Shown here one piece after another: positions 36,901 through 46,500 of a DNA stretch of 64,000 nucleotides. This stretch comes from Chitinophaga sp. CF418 (lineage in GTDB: Bacteria > Bacteroidota > Bacteroidia > Chitinophagales > Chitinophagaceae). The position numbers and the translations under genes were made by a program. How positions within the stretch are numbered: the stretch's first letter is position 1; every line of letters starts with the position of its first letter. The notes below the pieces were generated by a model. The model was not told the origin of the DNA. It made no database searches and was given only the letters and a program-made list of their open reading frames with translations. The DNA lies in NCBI RefSeq assembly GCF_900142925.1, contig NZ_FRCN01000005.1:430530-494529 (forward strand). Reading direction: 5' to 3'.

Positions 36901-37198
36901 GCGTACCGCCTGTGGCCGGCATTACAAATACGTCGAAGTTACCGTAGCGGTCACTGGCGAAAGCGATAGATTTGCCGTCGTGGCTCCATACGGGCATCAT
37001 GTCATGGGCTTCATGAATGGTGATGGGAACGGCCACACCACCATTGACATCCACCCTGTAGATGTCTCCTTTGTAACCGAATGCGATGGTCTTACCATCA
37101 GGGGAAATTGCGGGGTATCGCAGCCATAAGGCATTTTCCTGTGCATAGCCTGTTGTAGCAGCATAGCACATCGTAAGAACGAGTAATAGTTTTCTCAT
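33959..37198 (-). CDS. tricorn-type S41 protease with beta-propeller and PDZ domain
   Basis: The protein has about 1079 residues from the ATG at 37198, which opens a signal peptide (MRKLLLVLTMCYAATTGYAQ). Repeated PD40/WD40-like blades (YPAISPDGKTIAFGYKGDIY, MPVWSHDGKSIAFASDRYGN, SPDGKEIAYVEDR) make one or two beta-propellers. A helical cap, a PDZ domain (LKVDEVIAGGPFDKAFSKLKKGNIIERIDG) split by context, and an S41 core follow. FNGGGW and the nucleophile region GESNYSDAHIF (Ser followed by Asp) match tricorn. The role is likely degradation of peptides in the periplasm. It is about 94 bases downstream of the permease gene, so the two may be cotranscribed. A long Lys/Asp-rich insert (~565-600) is family-typical. 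Confidence 0.93.
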   Translation of the reverse strand: MRKLLLVLTMCYAATTGYAQENALWLRYPAISPDGKTIAFGYKGDIYRVDVNGGVAVPITIHEAHDMMPVWSHDGKSIAFASDRYGNFDVFVMPATGGTPVRLTYNSAADIPYDFSPDNKQVLFGSARNAPASSIRFSSGLFDNLYNVPVTGGRSILVSAAGAESAHYNGKGTQIVFQDIKGYEDSWRKHHVSAVTRDIWVYDLSTKTYKQVSGYEGEDREPLFADNDQVFYLSEKGGISQNIFKGSLTDKNKLQQLTRFEKHPVRHLSRSDDNQLCFTWNGEIYTLKEGQQPKKVPVQIFNDGRSSVAKPLPISGNVTEFAMSPNGKEMAFVARGEIFVTSVEGNMTKRITNTPQQERSVDWAPDGKHIVYAAERNGNWDIYQASIVRSEEPYFFASTILKEEPLIATEAEEFKPLFSPDGKEIAYVEDRNVLRVYNIASKKSRTLLPAGRNFSYSDGDWQFVWSPDGKWIVTDDHQGYFNVSNAAIIAADGKGQTIYPVMSGFGEGNNKWAADGKVMTWLSDRNGRRGLARQGSIEVDIFSVFFDQEAYDRYKLSKDEFNLLKEKEDNAKKSGKDSTTAKKDTAAAPKKPFKPDFDNLDSRIIRMTINSASISDYVLNNDASKVYYMAAFEKGYDLWVTEPRTGETKILAKLGGSPGSIELSKDGNSIFVNNRGSVVKVDAASGKITPVSISTEFLLDQEAERRYIYEHAWKQVEDKFYDPATLKKIDWEAYATNYARFLPHISNNYDFQELLSELLGELNASHTGGRYNAYRADGDNTAALGLLYDETYTGNGLKVDEVIAGGPFDKAFSKLKKGNIIERIDGDEITAQQDWATLLNRKTGNNILVSIYDPATQKRWDESVKPISGNEEGNLMYKRWVTNMRNMVDKLSGGKVGYVHVQGMNDASFRSVYDEVMGKNREKQALIVDTRFNGGGWLHDDLYNFLGGKTYMNFAPQGHRTKAWEPQTRWTRPSCVLMGESNYSDAHIFPFIYKQDNLGKLIGMPVPGTGTAVWWERQIDPTLVFGIPMVGVIGRTGDHPLENMQLEPDIRVPLRYEDALTGKDDQLEAAVTEMLKEIK

Positions 37199-37291
37199 AA
37201 TAAAGGTGGCTGTTAGATTCACTATCCAAGATAGTAAATGCAATAACGTCTTTATTGCGGAAATGATAAGTGGCGTTCTTTCCTGATGGTG

Positions 37292-38740
37292 CTATCCCTT
37301 TGTTAGGCTATTCCGCAGTTTACTATGCTTACGGCCATATCCGAAGTAAATAGCAAAACCGATGAGCAGCCATACGATCAGCCTTATCCAGGTGTCGAGT
37401 GGTAAAGAGAACATCATCAGCAGGCAGGTAAGGATACCGAGTATCGGTACTACCGGCACAAAGGGCGTTTTGAATGCCCTTGGGATATCCGGCTGTTTGA
37501 TACGCAGGATAATGACACCCAGGCACACCATTACAAAGGCCAGCAGGGTACCGATGCTGGTCATCTCTCCCACTACATGAATGGGTACCAGTCCGGCGAA
37601 AAGGCTGATGAAGATACAGAGTACGATATTTGACTTGTAAGGAGTAGCGAAGCGGGGATGTAAGACGGAAAATACCTGTGGCAGCAAGCCGTCTTTACTC
37701 ATGGAATAGAACACCCTTGACTGTCCCAGCAGGTCCACGAGGATCACGGAGGTGTACCCTATCAGGATAGCGGCTATTACTGCCAGGAACAACCACTCGT
37801 ACGGCGTATGTGCGATGGCTACGGCCACAGGAGCGGCATTGTCTTTGAACTCGGTATAGTGTGCCAGTCCTGTCATGACATAACCAAACAGCACAAAAAG
37901 AATAGTACATATGACGAGGGACCCAAGGATGCCCACCGGCATATTCTTTTTAGGATTCTTTGTTTCCTGTGCCATCGTAGCAACGATATCAAAACCAATG
38001 AATACAAAGAACACCACCCCGGCGCCTCTCAGGATACCACTTACGCCGAAATGCCCGAATTCGCCTGTATTCTTCGGAATGAAGGGCTTATAGTTCTCCG
38101 GGTTGATATAATGCCAGCCGAGGGCGATAAAGACCAATACTACGCTGATCTTCAACGCTACAACGATGGCATTGAACAATGCGGAACCTTTTGTACCGAA
38201 GATGATAATGGAAGTGATAAAGACGATGATCAATACTGCAGGCAGGTTGATATAACCGTGTATCTGTGAGCCATCTGCCAGTTTGATCAGTTCAAACGGA
38301 GAGCTGACCAGTTGTGCCGGCAGGTGGATATTGAACTTATCAAGGAAGGTAACGAGGTATTTAGACCAGCTGATACCCACGGTAGCAGCACCTACGGAGT
38401 ATTCCAGCACCAGGTCCCAGCCAATGATCCAGGCAAAGAACTCACCCAGGGTGGCATAAGCGTAAGTATATGCACTACCGGCAACGGGTACCATAGAAGC
38501 CATTTCTGCGTAACACAGTGCACTAAAGGCGCAACCAACGGCTGCCAGAATGAAGGACAATATAACGGCAGGACCGGCATTATTGGCGGCGGCAATGCCT
38601 GTCAGGGAGAAAAGACCGGCGCCTATGATCACGCCGATGCCTATAGCAATGAGATTGATACCCCCGAGATTACGTCTTAATGTGTTGGCCCCACTCTGAG
38701 CAGCCTCCTGCTGGAGACTTTCAATTGATTTTTTTATCAC
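37292..38740 (-). CDS. cationic amino-acid-type APC permease
   Basis: The protein has 482 residues with about 12-13 membrane helices. APC signatures of the CAT/YfnA group are present: LGGINLIAIGIGVIIGAGLF, AGPAVILSFILAAVGCAFSA, AGSAYTYAYATLGEFFAWII, GFDIVATMAQETKNPKKNMP and RVFYSMSKDGLLP. The role is amino-acid uptake or exchange at the inner membrane; the substrate is unknown. The start is GTG at 38738-38740, about 17 bases after the expected transcription start from a canonical promoter at 38761-38791. No ATG lies nearby in frame. The next gene downstream is the tricorn-type peptidase, which would supply peptides or amino acids. Confidence 0.92.
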   Translation of the reverse strand: MIKKSIESLQQEAAQSGANTLRRNLGGINLIAIGIGVIIGAGLFSLTGIAAANNAGPAVILSFILAAVGCAFSALCYAEMASMVPVAGSAYTYAYATLGEFFAWIIGWDLVLEYSVGAATVGISWSKYLVTFLDKFNIHLPAQLVSSPFELIKLADGSQIHGYINLPAVLIIVFITSIIIFGTKGSALFNAIVVALKISVVLVFIALGWHYINPENYKPFIPKNTGEFGHFGVSGILRGAGVVFFVFIGFDIVATMAQETKNPKKNMPVGILGSLVICTILFVLFGYVMTGLAHYTEFKDNAAPVAVAIAHTPYEWLFLAVIAAILIGYTSVILVDLLGQSRVFYSMSKDGLLPQVFSVLHPRFATPYKSNIVLCIFISLFAGLVPIHVVGEMTSIGTLLAFVMVCLGVIILRIKQPDIPRAFKTPFVPVVPILGILTCLLMMFSLPLDTWIRLIVWLLIGFAIYFGYGRKHSKLRNSLTKG

Positions 38741-38760
38741 AGGTAAAGTTGGTTTGGCTG

Positions 38761-38791
38761 CAAAGGTAAGCCTCTTCCTATTACCCTACAA
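38761..38791 (-). promoter_or_regulatory. promoter of the permease gene
   Basis: On the minus strand, TTG (38789-38791) and TACCTTTG (38761-38768) are exactly 20 bases apart. It supports the GTG start at 38740. Confidence 0.8.
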
Positions 38792-39391
38792 AATTAATAG
38801 GTTTTATATTTTCACCGGGTGGCGCTCAACTATTTTGCTTCTGTTAACATCTCATTAACGAGAACAATCATCCTCTTTTATAACTTAGACAATATATTTC
38901 ATAGGTATAGGGATATCAGACAGCTGCTCTTTATAGGGCGGCTTATTTTTTAGATATACTTTCAGCGTGGATTTAGCACGAATTTAGAGGGATAAAACGA
39001 CTGTGCCAGCTTAGGATATAACCGACAGAATGCCCGCGGGGACTGAGATCAGCAAAATTACCAGTAACAGTGATTAAATGTAAGGTGTCTTTACGGAGCG
39101 CACGTGGGGATGAGTATTATACTTTCATTTTCCGGGAAGCGGGAAAATGATGTGTGATGAGGTGATTTGAGAAGTGACCGTTAAAGGTGCGGTTTTGTAT
39201 TGCGTATTATGCGGAGAAGTGCATGGGGTAATAACGGAAGTTTTGAGAAAGGCCGGTGGTGCCGCCCGCAATTGAACATCTCCTGTCCCAAAAACGAACA
39301 CTTTACCAATCACCCCCACGCATAAACATCAAAATATCAATCTTATACAATACTGGCATTTCATTGGTGGTCTCTATTGCAAATTGCCCAC
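38792..39391. other. gene-free stretch between permease and MacB-like genes
   Basis: About 600 bases with no convincing gene. It holds a short hairpin CATTTTCC/GGAAAATG (39126-39133 and 39142-39149) and AT-rich blocks. No promoter consensus was found for the plus-strand permease gene. The minus-strand open frame of 64 codons here has no usable start context or family resemblance. Confidence 0.5.
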
Positions 39392-41740
39392 ATGCTCCTG
39401 CATTACTTAAAGATCACTTCGAGAAGCTTTGTTAAGAATAAACTCGCCGCATTGATCAATATCTGCGGACTGGCCATAGGCTTGGCCGCAGGCGTTCTGA
39501 TCATACTCCTGATCAAAGGTGAATTTGAGCAAGACCGGTTTCACAGGAACATCGATAATATCTACATATTGCTGGCGAACTCCAGGCAGGAAGGCAGTAT
39601 CATAACTGGTAGTTCAACGCCTGCGCAGCTGACAGCAGCTATACGCAACAGCATACCGGAAGTAAATTATGCGGCCCACTGCACGGGGAACTCACAACAG
39701 TTACTGACCTATGGCACAAAGAGCATTTATGAGGATGGCATGTATGTAGAACCTGATCTGCTGAACATCATGCACTTCCCGGCAGTGCAGGGCAATCCCA
39801 TTACCGCTTTGGGAGATGCAGGATCTATTGTGCTCAGTGTATCGACCGCAAAAAAACTTTTTGGTGACGAAGACCCGATGGGCAAGATCATCCGGCACAA
39901 TAACCAGCATGACCTGAAGGTAAGCGCCATAATGCAGGACCTGCCGGCGAATAGCTCTGTCAGCTTTCACGTAGCGCTTCCCTTCCGGATCTGGGAACAG
40001 GAAAATGCAGGAACGTTTAGAAACTGGGATGCCTATGTACTGGCTACTTATGCAGAACTGAAACCAGGTGCAGATCTCGCCGCCGTGAATAAGAAGATAA
40101 ACGCATTGTTTCCCAAACCACCAACAGATATTAAGACCGGAATATTTGTCTATCCTTTTAAAGACAGGTACCTCTATAGTAGTTTCAAGAATGGTAAGCC
40201 AAACGGTGGAAGGATAGAGATCGTATTGTTGTTCGCGGTCATTGGCGTATCCATATTGCTGGTTGCCTGTATCAATTTTATGAATCTGGCCACCGCCCGT
40301 TCTGCAATGCGCTCCCGCGAGGTAGGCGTCAGAAAAACGCTGGGGGCTACGAAAAAACAGGTCATTTTCCAGTTCCTGGGTGAAGCTTTAATGATGACCA
40401 CCCTTGCATTGTTCATTGCCGTTATACTGGCTATACTGGTGCTACCATCCATCAACTATTTCACGGGAAAGAATATTACTATCAGTTTATCGGACTGGCG
40501 GCTCTGGCTGACAGTGACAGGCATGACACTGCTCACCGGGCTGATCGCCGGCAGTTATCCAGCTTTCTTCATGAGCGCATTTCAGCCAGTACGCGTATTG
40601 AAAGGAGTGATCATGAACAAAAAAAGCAGTGGCTTACTACGTAAGGGGCTTGTAACTTTTCAGTTCGTTATTTCCATTTTCCTGATCATTACGACTATCG
40701 TTATATCCAGACAACAGTCGTATATCCAGCAGCGCCCTATTGGCTATGAGCAGACCAATCTTATAGACATTCCCGCCAGGGGCGAGATGAGCTCAAAGTT
40801 CCGGGTACTGAAAGATGACCTGGTACAACTTCCCGGCGTGGTGGCAGTATCTGCCGGCACTGATGATCTGGTACGGTTTGGCGGTGCTACGAATGGCATT
40901 GACTGGCCTGGAAAAACAGCTGATCAGGATTTCTATATTAATGTTTCCAATGTGGAATATGACTGGGCGAAAACCGCAGGATTACAACTGGTCGAAGGGA
41001 GGGATTTTAACACGGCTTTTGGCGCTGATTCCACTGCCTGCATAATCAATCAGGCGGCAATGCAGAAAATGGGCCTTAAAGAGCCTGTTGTAGGCATTAA
41101 ACTGGGCGATAGGACCATCGTGGGTGTGGTAGCAGATTTCTCCTTCAATGATGCGTTTAATGCTCCAGGGCCTTTAATCGTTTATCTGAGTCCGGGGGCC
41201 ATGAACCATTTCTTTATCCGCCTCCGGAATGATGCCGGCTGGCAGAAAAGGCTGGCGCAGATAGAGCAGATTGTTAAAAAGCATAACCCGAATTATCCGT
41301 TTGAGTTTCATTTCACAAAAGATATTTACCAAAAGCAATTCAAAGGTATCCGCTCCACCGGTCAGATGGTGAGCCTCACCGGTATACTGGCCATCTTTAT
41401 ATCCTGTATGGGATTGTTTGGCCTCTCAGCTTTCCTGGCAGAACGTCGTAACAAGGAAATTGGCATCCGTAAGGTATTTGGCGCCAATGTAACAAAGATC
41501 TGGCTGATGCTGTCGCAGGATTTCCTGAAACCTGTACTGATCGCCTTTCTCATAGCGGCCCCGCTGGCAGGCTGGGCAATGCACCTGCTACTCACCTCCT
41601 TTGATTACCACATCAGTCTGTCCTGGTGGATCTTTGCGCTGGCCGGGGTGTTGGTGCTACTGGTGGCGCTTTTCACCATCAGCTACCAGGGTATAAAAGC
41701 CGCGTTGACCGATCCTGTAGACAGTTTGCGGGCGGAATAA
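39392..41740 (+). CDS. MacB-like/FtsX ABC transporter permease
   Basis: The protein has 782 residues from the ATG at 39392 (MLLHYLKITSRSFVKNK); a TTG 15 bases earlier is not needed. The layout is the large Bacteroidota permease type: helix 1 (LINICGLAIGLAAGVLIILL), a MacB periplasmic domain, three helices with SREVGVRKTLGATKKQV, a second periplasmic domain, and a final FtsX set with FLAERRNKEIGIRKVFGANV. No ATPase is fused or adjacent, so it must pair with one encoded elsewhere. Such pairs act in mechanotransmission or export of peptides and lipoproteins. The next gene follows closely and may be coexpressed. Confidence 0.92.
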   Translation: MLLHYLKITSRSFVKNKLAALINICGLAIGLAAGVLIILLIKGEFEQDRFHRNIDNIYILLANSRQEGSIITGSSTPAQLTAAIRNSIPEVNYAAHCTGNSQQLLTYGTKSIYEDGMYVEPDLLNIMHFPAVQGNPITALGDAGSIVLSVSTAKKLFGDEDPMGKIIRHNNQHDLKVSAIMQDLPANSSVSFHVALPFRIWEQENAGTFRNWDAYVLATYAELKPGADLAAVNKKINALFPKPPTDIKTGIFVYPFKDRYLYSSFKNGKPNGGRIEIVLLFAVIGVSILLVACINFMNLATARSAMRSREVGVRKTLGATKKQVIFQFLGEALMMTTLALFIAVILAILVLPSINYFTGKNITISLSDWRLWLTVTGMTLLTGLIAGSYPAFFMSAFQPVRVLKGVIMNKKSSGLLRKGLVTFQFVISIFLIITTIVISRQQSYIQQRPIGYEQTNLIDIPARGEMSSKFRVLKDDLVQLPGVVAVSAGTDDLVRFGGATNGIDWPGKTADQDFYINVSNVEYDWAKTAGLQLVEGRDFNTAFGADSTACIINQAAMQKMGLKEPVVGIKLGDRTIVGVVADFSFNDAFNAPGPLIVYLSPGAMNHFFIRLRNDAGWQKRLAQIEQIVKKHNPNYPFEFHFTKDIYQKQFKGIRSTGQMVSLTGILAIFISCMGLFGLSAFLAERRNKEIGIRKVFGANVTKIWLMLSQDFLKPVLIAFLIAAPLAGWAMHLLLTSFDYHISLSWWIFALAGVLVLLVALFTISYQGIKAALTDPVDSLRAE

Positions 41741-41758
41741 CGTTTTTCTCTACCTTAG
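41726..41758 (+). promoter_or_regulatory. possible promoter inside the permease 3' end
   Basis: TTG (41726-41728), 22 bases, TACCTTAG (41751-41758), one mismatch to TAnnTTTG. The box ends 4 bases before the ATG at 41763, again implying a leaderless message. Weaker than the other promoters listed. Confidence 0.4.
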
Positions 41759-41762
41759 ATAC

Positions 41763-42752
41763 ATGATACAGGAAGAAACCCCTCTTACCAATGAAGACAT
41801 CCGGCTCCTCAAAACTGCAGGTAGGATTACAGGCATACGGTGGTTACTGATATTACTGTTCACCGCTATCACACTGGTCCTGGCAACTCTATTGTTAATG
41901 GCAGCCTGCGGAAGGCATGCAACGCTTTATATTCCTGTTTCTGCTGCCTGGGGCGTGTTTCTCGCTATCTGCTTATTTATGTGGCGAAGCGCCCTGAAAC
42001 AGCGGAGCATGATCAGGGCCGGCCTGCATACAGGAAAAAAACGCCTGCTCCGCATACGGATAAAACTTCTCCACGCCTCTCCCAAAGGAGATCTCCAGTA
42101 TATCAGTGCTACCAACGACGTCATTGATGTAAAAGCCACGCTGCCCGACAAAACCTTCTTTTATGAGCAAAGAAGCAGCTACCATCCTGCTATCGTCAGG
42201 AACATCCAGGGAATGGCTGGTCAGGAGGTAGTGCTGCACATCAGCACTGCAGGCAATATCCTGCTGAAAGCAGAATATCCGCATACCCCCTTTCGGGAAA
42301 CTACCGCCAGGATCTCCAATGATGACCTTCAACTAATGAAAGAGAAACAGTCCACACTGGTGAAACTCTTCCTTACCAGCTGTACGGGTCTTGCCCTGAT
42401 ATTACTGCTGGGTGGCATTGCCAAAGGATATTATTCCAACCTGTACATAGTCATTGCCGTCATATATCTCGTCTTCTTTTTACTGGCTACTCCTGCCTAT
42501 TACGTCTATAACAGCTATTCCCAGGCAGAGAGTAAGATCATCATACGCGGCAAGGTAACCGAGATCATCTCCACCATGCGGCCCAACCGGGGCACCGGCG
42601 ATATCTATTACAGGGTTGGTGACAGGTTATACCTCGTCCGGCCGATTGAGAACCTGGGTACCAAAGTACAGGCCGGCAATGAGGTGGAATTACATTTCAT
42701 ACGCAAAAGGAACGGACGCCCCGGCAGGATGCTGTACGATATAAAATGCTAG
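41763..42752 (+). CDS. hypothetical membrane protein with four helices
   Basis: The protein has 329 residues. Two helix pairs, at about residues 25-75 (WLLILLFTAITLVLATLLLM, TLYIPVSAAWGVFLAICLFM) and 205-250 (LALILLLGGIAKGYYSNLYI, VIAVIYLVFFLLATPAYYVY), each precede a soluble part. The second soluble domain (KIIIRGKVTEIISTMRPNRG, VQAGNEVELHFIRKRNGRPG) resembles the small beta-barrel of DUF3592-type proteins. The family is otherwise unrecognised. It lies 22 bases after the MacB-like permease, so a shared transcript is possible despite a candidate internal promoter. Confidence 0.7.
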   Translation: MIQEETPLTNEDIRLLKTAGRITGIRWLLILLFTAITLVLATLLLMAACGRHATLYIPVSAAWGVFLAICLFMWRSALKQRSMIRAGLHTGKKRLLRIRIKLLHASPKGDLQYISATNDVIDVKATLPDKTFFYEQRSSYHPAIVRNIQGMAGQEVVLHISTAGNILLKAEYPHTPFRETTARISNDDLQLMKEKQSTLVKLFLTSCTGLALILLLGGIAKGYYSNLYIVIAVIYLVFFLLATPAYYVYNSYSQAESKIIIRGKVTEIISTMRPNRGTGDIYYRVGDRLYLVRPIENLGTKVQAGNEVELHFIRKRNGRPGRMLYDIKC

Positions 42753-42770
42753 CCACTAATAAAAAGTTAG

Positions 42771-42778
42771 TACCTTTG
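42771..42778 (+). promoter_or_regulatory. -7 box TACCTTTG before the HxlR gene
   Basis: A perfect TAnnTTTG sits 20 bases before the ATG at 42799. No TTG is found about 20 bases upstream, so the promoter may depend on an activator or be weak. Confidence 0.5.
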
Positions 42779-42798
42779 GAGCACTTAAATTTGATACA

Positions 42799-43227
42799 AT
42801 GGATGAGGCAAGTTTTGCTGAATTTAAATGCGAGACGGAGAACAACGCAGGTGCTAAAATCAAGCTGGGCTCTTCGGAATGCTCTGCTGCCTTAACTGCA
42901 GTAGGCGATGCCCTGTATGTAATAGGCGGGAAATGGAAATTAAGGATCATCATTGCCCTCTCTGAAGGATTTACCAGGTTCAATGAACTGCAACGCCGGG
43001 TAGATGGCATTTCCGCCAGGGTATTGTCTAATGAACTGAAAGATCTCGAACTGAATGGTTTTGTTGTCCGTACGGTGCAGGTTGGATCTCCGGTGATAGT
43101 GGAATACAAACTGACAGACTATAGTGATACCCTCTCGGATGTACTGCGCTCATTACGTGCATGGGGTACTATGCACAGAGCTAATATCAAAAACAGGATG
43201 AAGGAAGCTACACAGGCAACATCTTAA
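42799..43227 (+). CDS. HxlR-family transcriptional regulator
   Basis: The protein has 142 residues. The winged helix is canonical: ALYVIGGKWKLRIIIALSEG, FTRFNELQRRVDGISARVLS, NELKDLELNGFVVRTVQ and VEYKLTDYSDTLSDVLRSLR. A Cys at ~34 (SSECSAAL) lies just before the DNA-binding part, where many HxlR proteins carry a redox-sensing Cys. A second Cys lies at residue ~11. Its target is not evident; the neighbours are the four-helix membrane protein upstream and the convergent TonB receptor downstream. Its own -7 box supports independent expression. Confidence 0.92.
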   Translation: MDEASFAEFKCETENNAGAKIKLGSSECSAALTAVGDALYVIGGKWKLRIIIALSEGFTRFNELQRRVDGISARVLSNELKDLELNGFVVRTVQVGSPVIVEYKLTDYSDTLSDVLRSLRAWGTMHRANIKNRMKEATQATS

Positions 43228-43460
43228 ACACCGCACTATCGTATGTTGTTAACCGATGGAAAATTCTATGGTAATACCGTTCACCGGATTGAACTGGAAC
43301 ATTTCAATCTGACGCTGACAGTGATACAATACAGCGCTTCCTGCTATCAAACAACTGCATCTCCTTACCGCCAGCCAGATACAAACATGTTTCCGGGAAA
43401 TAGACCCATTGAGTAAGCAGTAGATCGTTCTACTACAGCCCGTTGTTTGTAACAAAAATG

Positions 43461-43498
43461 AAAGAGGGCGCCTTTCACTCAGGAAAGACGCCCTCTTT
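43461..43498 (-). terminator. terminator of the Oar-like receptor gene
   Basis: AAAGAGGGCG (43461-43470) pairs with CGCCCTCTTT (43489-43498), with extra pairing of CTTTC/GAAAG inside. A T-rich stretch follows on the minus strand. The rest of the gap from 43228 holds nothing recognisable. Confidence 0.8.
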
Positions 43499-43515
43499 GT
43501 CATCATAACAGATCG

Positions 43516-46500
43516 TCAGAAAATATATCTTACACCAAACTGCAACTGCCATCTTGATATCAGGTCAGGGCTGGTGGTGAATGTTTCTTTCTGTGAAGGA
43601 TCGAACTGATAGATAGCTTTACCCGCGCCATCCTTGCCTGCAAAACCAACAGGTTGATAATAACCGGTGGTACTTGCATATTTACGTAGTCCCCATTTGC
43701 TGCTGATCATGTTACCGAGGTTCACTACATCGAGACTTACCTGTATGGTGCTGGTCTTTTCTTTACCGCGGAAGTTAAAGTCCTGCAGTACGCGCATATC
43801 TATCTGGCTGAACCACGGTGTAGTACCAGCGTATTTCTTTGTAAACTGACCACGGTGTTTGCTCAGGTATTTATCCTGATTGATAAATGCTTCCAGTGCT
43901 GCACCCTGTGCAGCAGCGTTCTGGGTATTACCATCAGCATCCAGGAGCGGGGCAAAGTTCATGTTCCTGATCTCTCCTGCTGTAGGCACATACATCAGAT
44001 CATTGGCAGCAGAGCCGTCACTATTCAAATCACCTCCGTATACATAGGAGAAGCGGTTACCACTTGTCCAGTTACTGAAGAATGAAATAGTAGTTGCATA
44101 ATTACCTTTACCATATTCAAATTTCTTGATACCAGCGAATGTGATACGGTGGGTGTTGCCATACAGAGAGTGAGAGTTCACTGCCTTGTTAGCGTTACCG
44201 AGAACGGGGTTACGGTCAAACGCATCGCTGGAGATCTCTGCAGAGATGGAGCTGGCATCTTTTGCCACCAGGTAGTTATATCCCAGCATCAGGAAATATC
44301 CTTTACCGAAAGTTTGCTGTGCCTGGAAAGTACCGTTGAAAGAGTATCCTACCTTTACATTGGTGAATACATAGGTACCTGTATTCCCTTTGTCAGCTGC
44401 CTGGTATATAGCGCGGTTATCGCCTGTTCCAGAGTTAAGCATACCTGTAGGCGTACCTAAACCATAGTCACGCACCATCATCGCGTTAATATCTTTTGAA
44501 TAGGCGATATCTCCACTCAGGATAGTACCTGTAGGCAGTTTATAATCCAGACCGATGTTGGAACGCCAGATCTGCGGCCATTTGAAGTTATGGGCTGTTA
44601 CGTCGTAAAAGCCTGTGAACGGATTACCGATGGCGTTACCCAGCCATACAAAGGGAAAGCGGCCTGTGAACAAACCTGTACCACCACGTAGTTGTAAGGT
44701 CTTATCACCTCTGATATCCCAGTTAAAACCTATACGTGGAGATACCAGTACTTTACCGCTTGGCATACGGGTATTGTCTATTTCCTGGCCAGGGCCATTC
44801 TTTACCGGGTTGCCGTTTTCATCGAACAGCTTCAGGTTATCGGTGTTAGGAACAGTAGGCGAACCGGTTGTGAAAGTACCTGCAAAGGTACCATCCTGAT
44901 TAACATTAGGACTGCTGTAACTGGCCTTGTCTGTGAAATACAGCGCCTTGTCAAAACGCACGCCATAAGTCACCTTGAAACGATCGGTTACACTAAACTC
45001 ATCCTGCAGATAAGCGGAAAGCTGGCCTACGGTCAGATAGTACCATAACCACTGATCGGCCGCCGCGCGGTTCTTTGCATACGTTACGTTGGCGTCGTAA
45101 GTCCCTGCTGCGACGTTGGTCAGGAAAGTATTGATGTCCACACCAGAGAATACGGTAAAGCCAAAACCTGTCAGGTTAAAGGAGTTACCGAATTTGAACT
45201 GTTCGTAGGATGCTCCAATGGTAAGGGTATGTTTGGGGAGGATGATATTGAAGTTGTCTGTTAACTGCAATGCATCCTGATTGAGACGGTTATTAATGGA
45301 GAAAGGCTCGAATCCTACTGCTATGTAAGGCACATTATATTTTGTGATGTTCAGCACGGGGAAAGGCGAAGAAAATGGATCGCGCTTATCCCTGAAACTG
45401 GTGAACACTGCACGGAACTTGTTGGAATAGGTATCGTTGAAGTTAGACTTCAACTCCAGTCCGAAGGAGTGCAGTTTGTTGATCATCTTATAGCCTGAGT
45501 TCCGGAATTGCAGGGTGATAGCATCCGGGCCGCGGCGGTTGATAGCATTAGGGTGTGCAGTTTTTTCCTGCGAAGCATCCAGACCATTGTAAGTAAAGGA
45601 CAGGTTATGTTTACTGTTGATCACCCAGTCTATTTTTGCCAGCCATTTATAGTTCTTGCGTTCCAGGTCAAAATCCTGGTAAGGACCGGTTACATAACCA
45701 TAGCGTTGAGCCAACGCAGCACTGACAGCCTTCAGATCTGACTCGAGTACGCGGGAAGTTGTCACATCACCGGCGTTGTCATTATTTCTGGCCACATAGG
45801 CGCTGGCGCCGTCTTTACGTTGTTCAGTTTCAAAGTTGACAAAATAGAACAGTTTATTCTTCTTGACAGCTCCTCCCAGTGAAAAGCCTCCCTGGAAGTG
45901 ATCGAGTGTAGGCACTTTCAGTTTCTGTCCGTCTACTTTATCGCCGGAGATAGCATCATTACGGTAAAACGCATATACGGTACCACCGAATTTATTGCTA
46001 CCGCTTTTGGTAACCGTATTAATACCGGCGCCGGTAAACCCTGACTGGGTAACATCATATGGAGCGATATTGATCTGGATCTGGTCTATCGCATCCAATG
46101 AGATCGGCTGTGCGTTTGTTTGTCCGCCGGGAGCCGGTGCATCCAATCCGAAGGGGTTATTAAACACAGCTCCGTCCAGTGAGAAGTTGTTATACTGCCC
46201 ATTCCTTCCGGCAAAGGAGATACCATTGTAGGTAGGCGATGCGGAAGGGGTGATACGCAGATAATCATCCGCAGAGCGGGAGATAGTCGGCAGTTGCCGG
46301 ATCTGCACACTACTGATGTTTGTCGACGCTCCTGTACGCTGGTCATTGAAGATGGTGGACCGGCCGGCGATCACCACTTCATTGAGTTTCCCGGCCTGTT
46401 CGATCAGGCGGAGGTCGAGAGCCGTGTTTTGTCCCAGGGTGAGGAAAATGCCGGTAGCCGTCTCCGTAGCGAAACCGGTAAACGAAACCGTCACGGTATA

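Noticed and set aside
39125..39319. Minus-strand 64-codon open frame in the 38.8-39.4 kb gap
   Set aside because: No family resemblance, odd composition, and it covers a hairpin; treated as non-coding.
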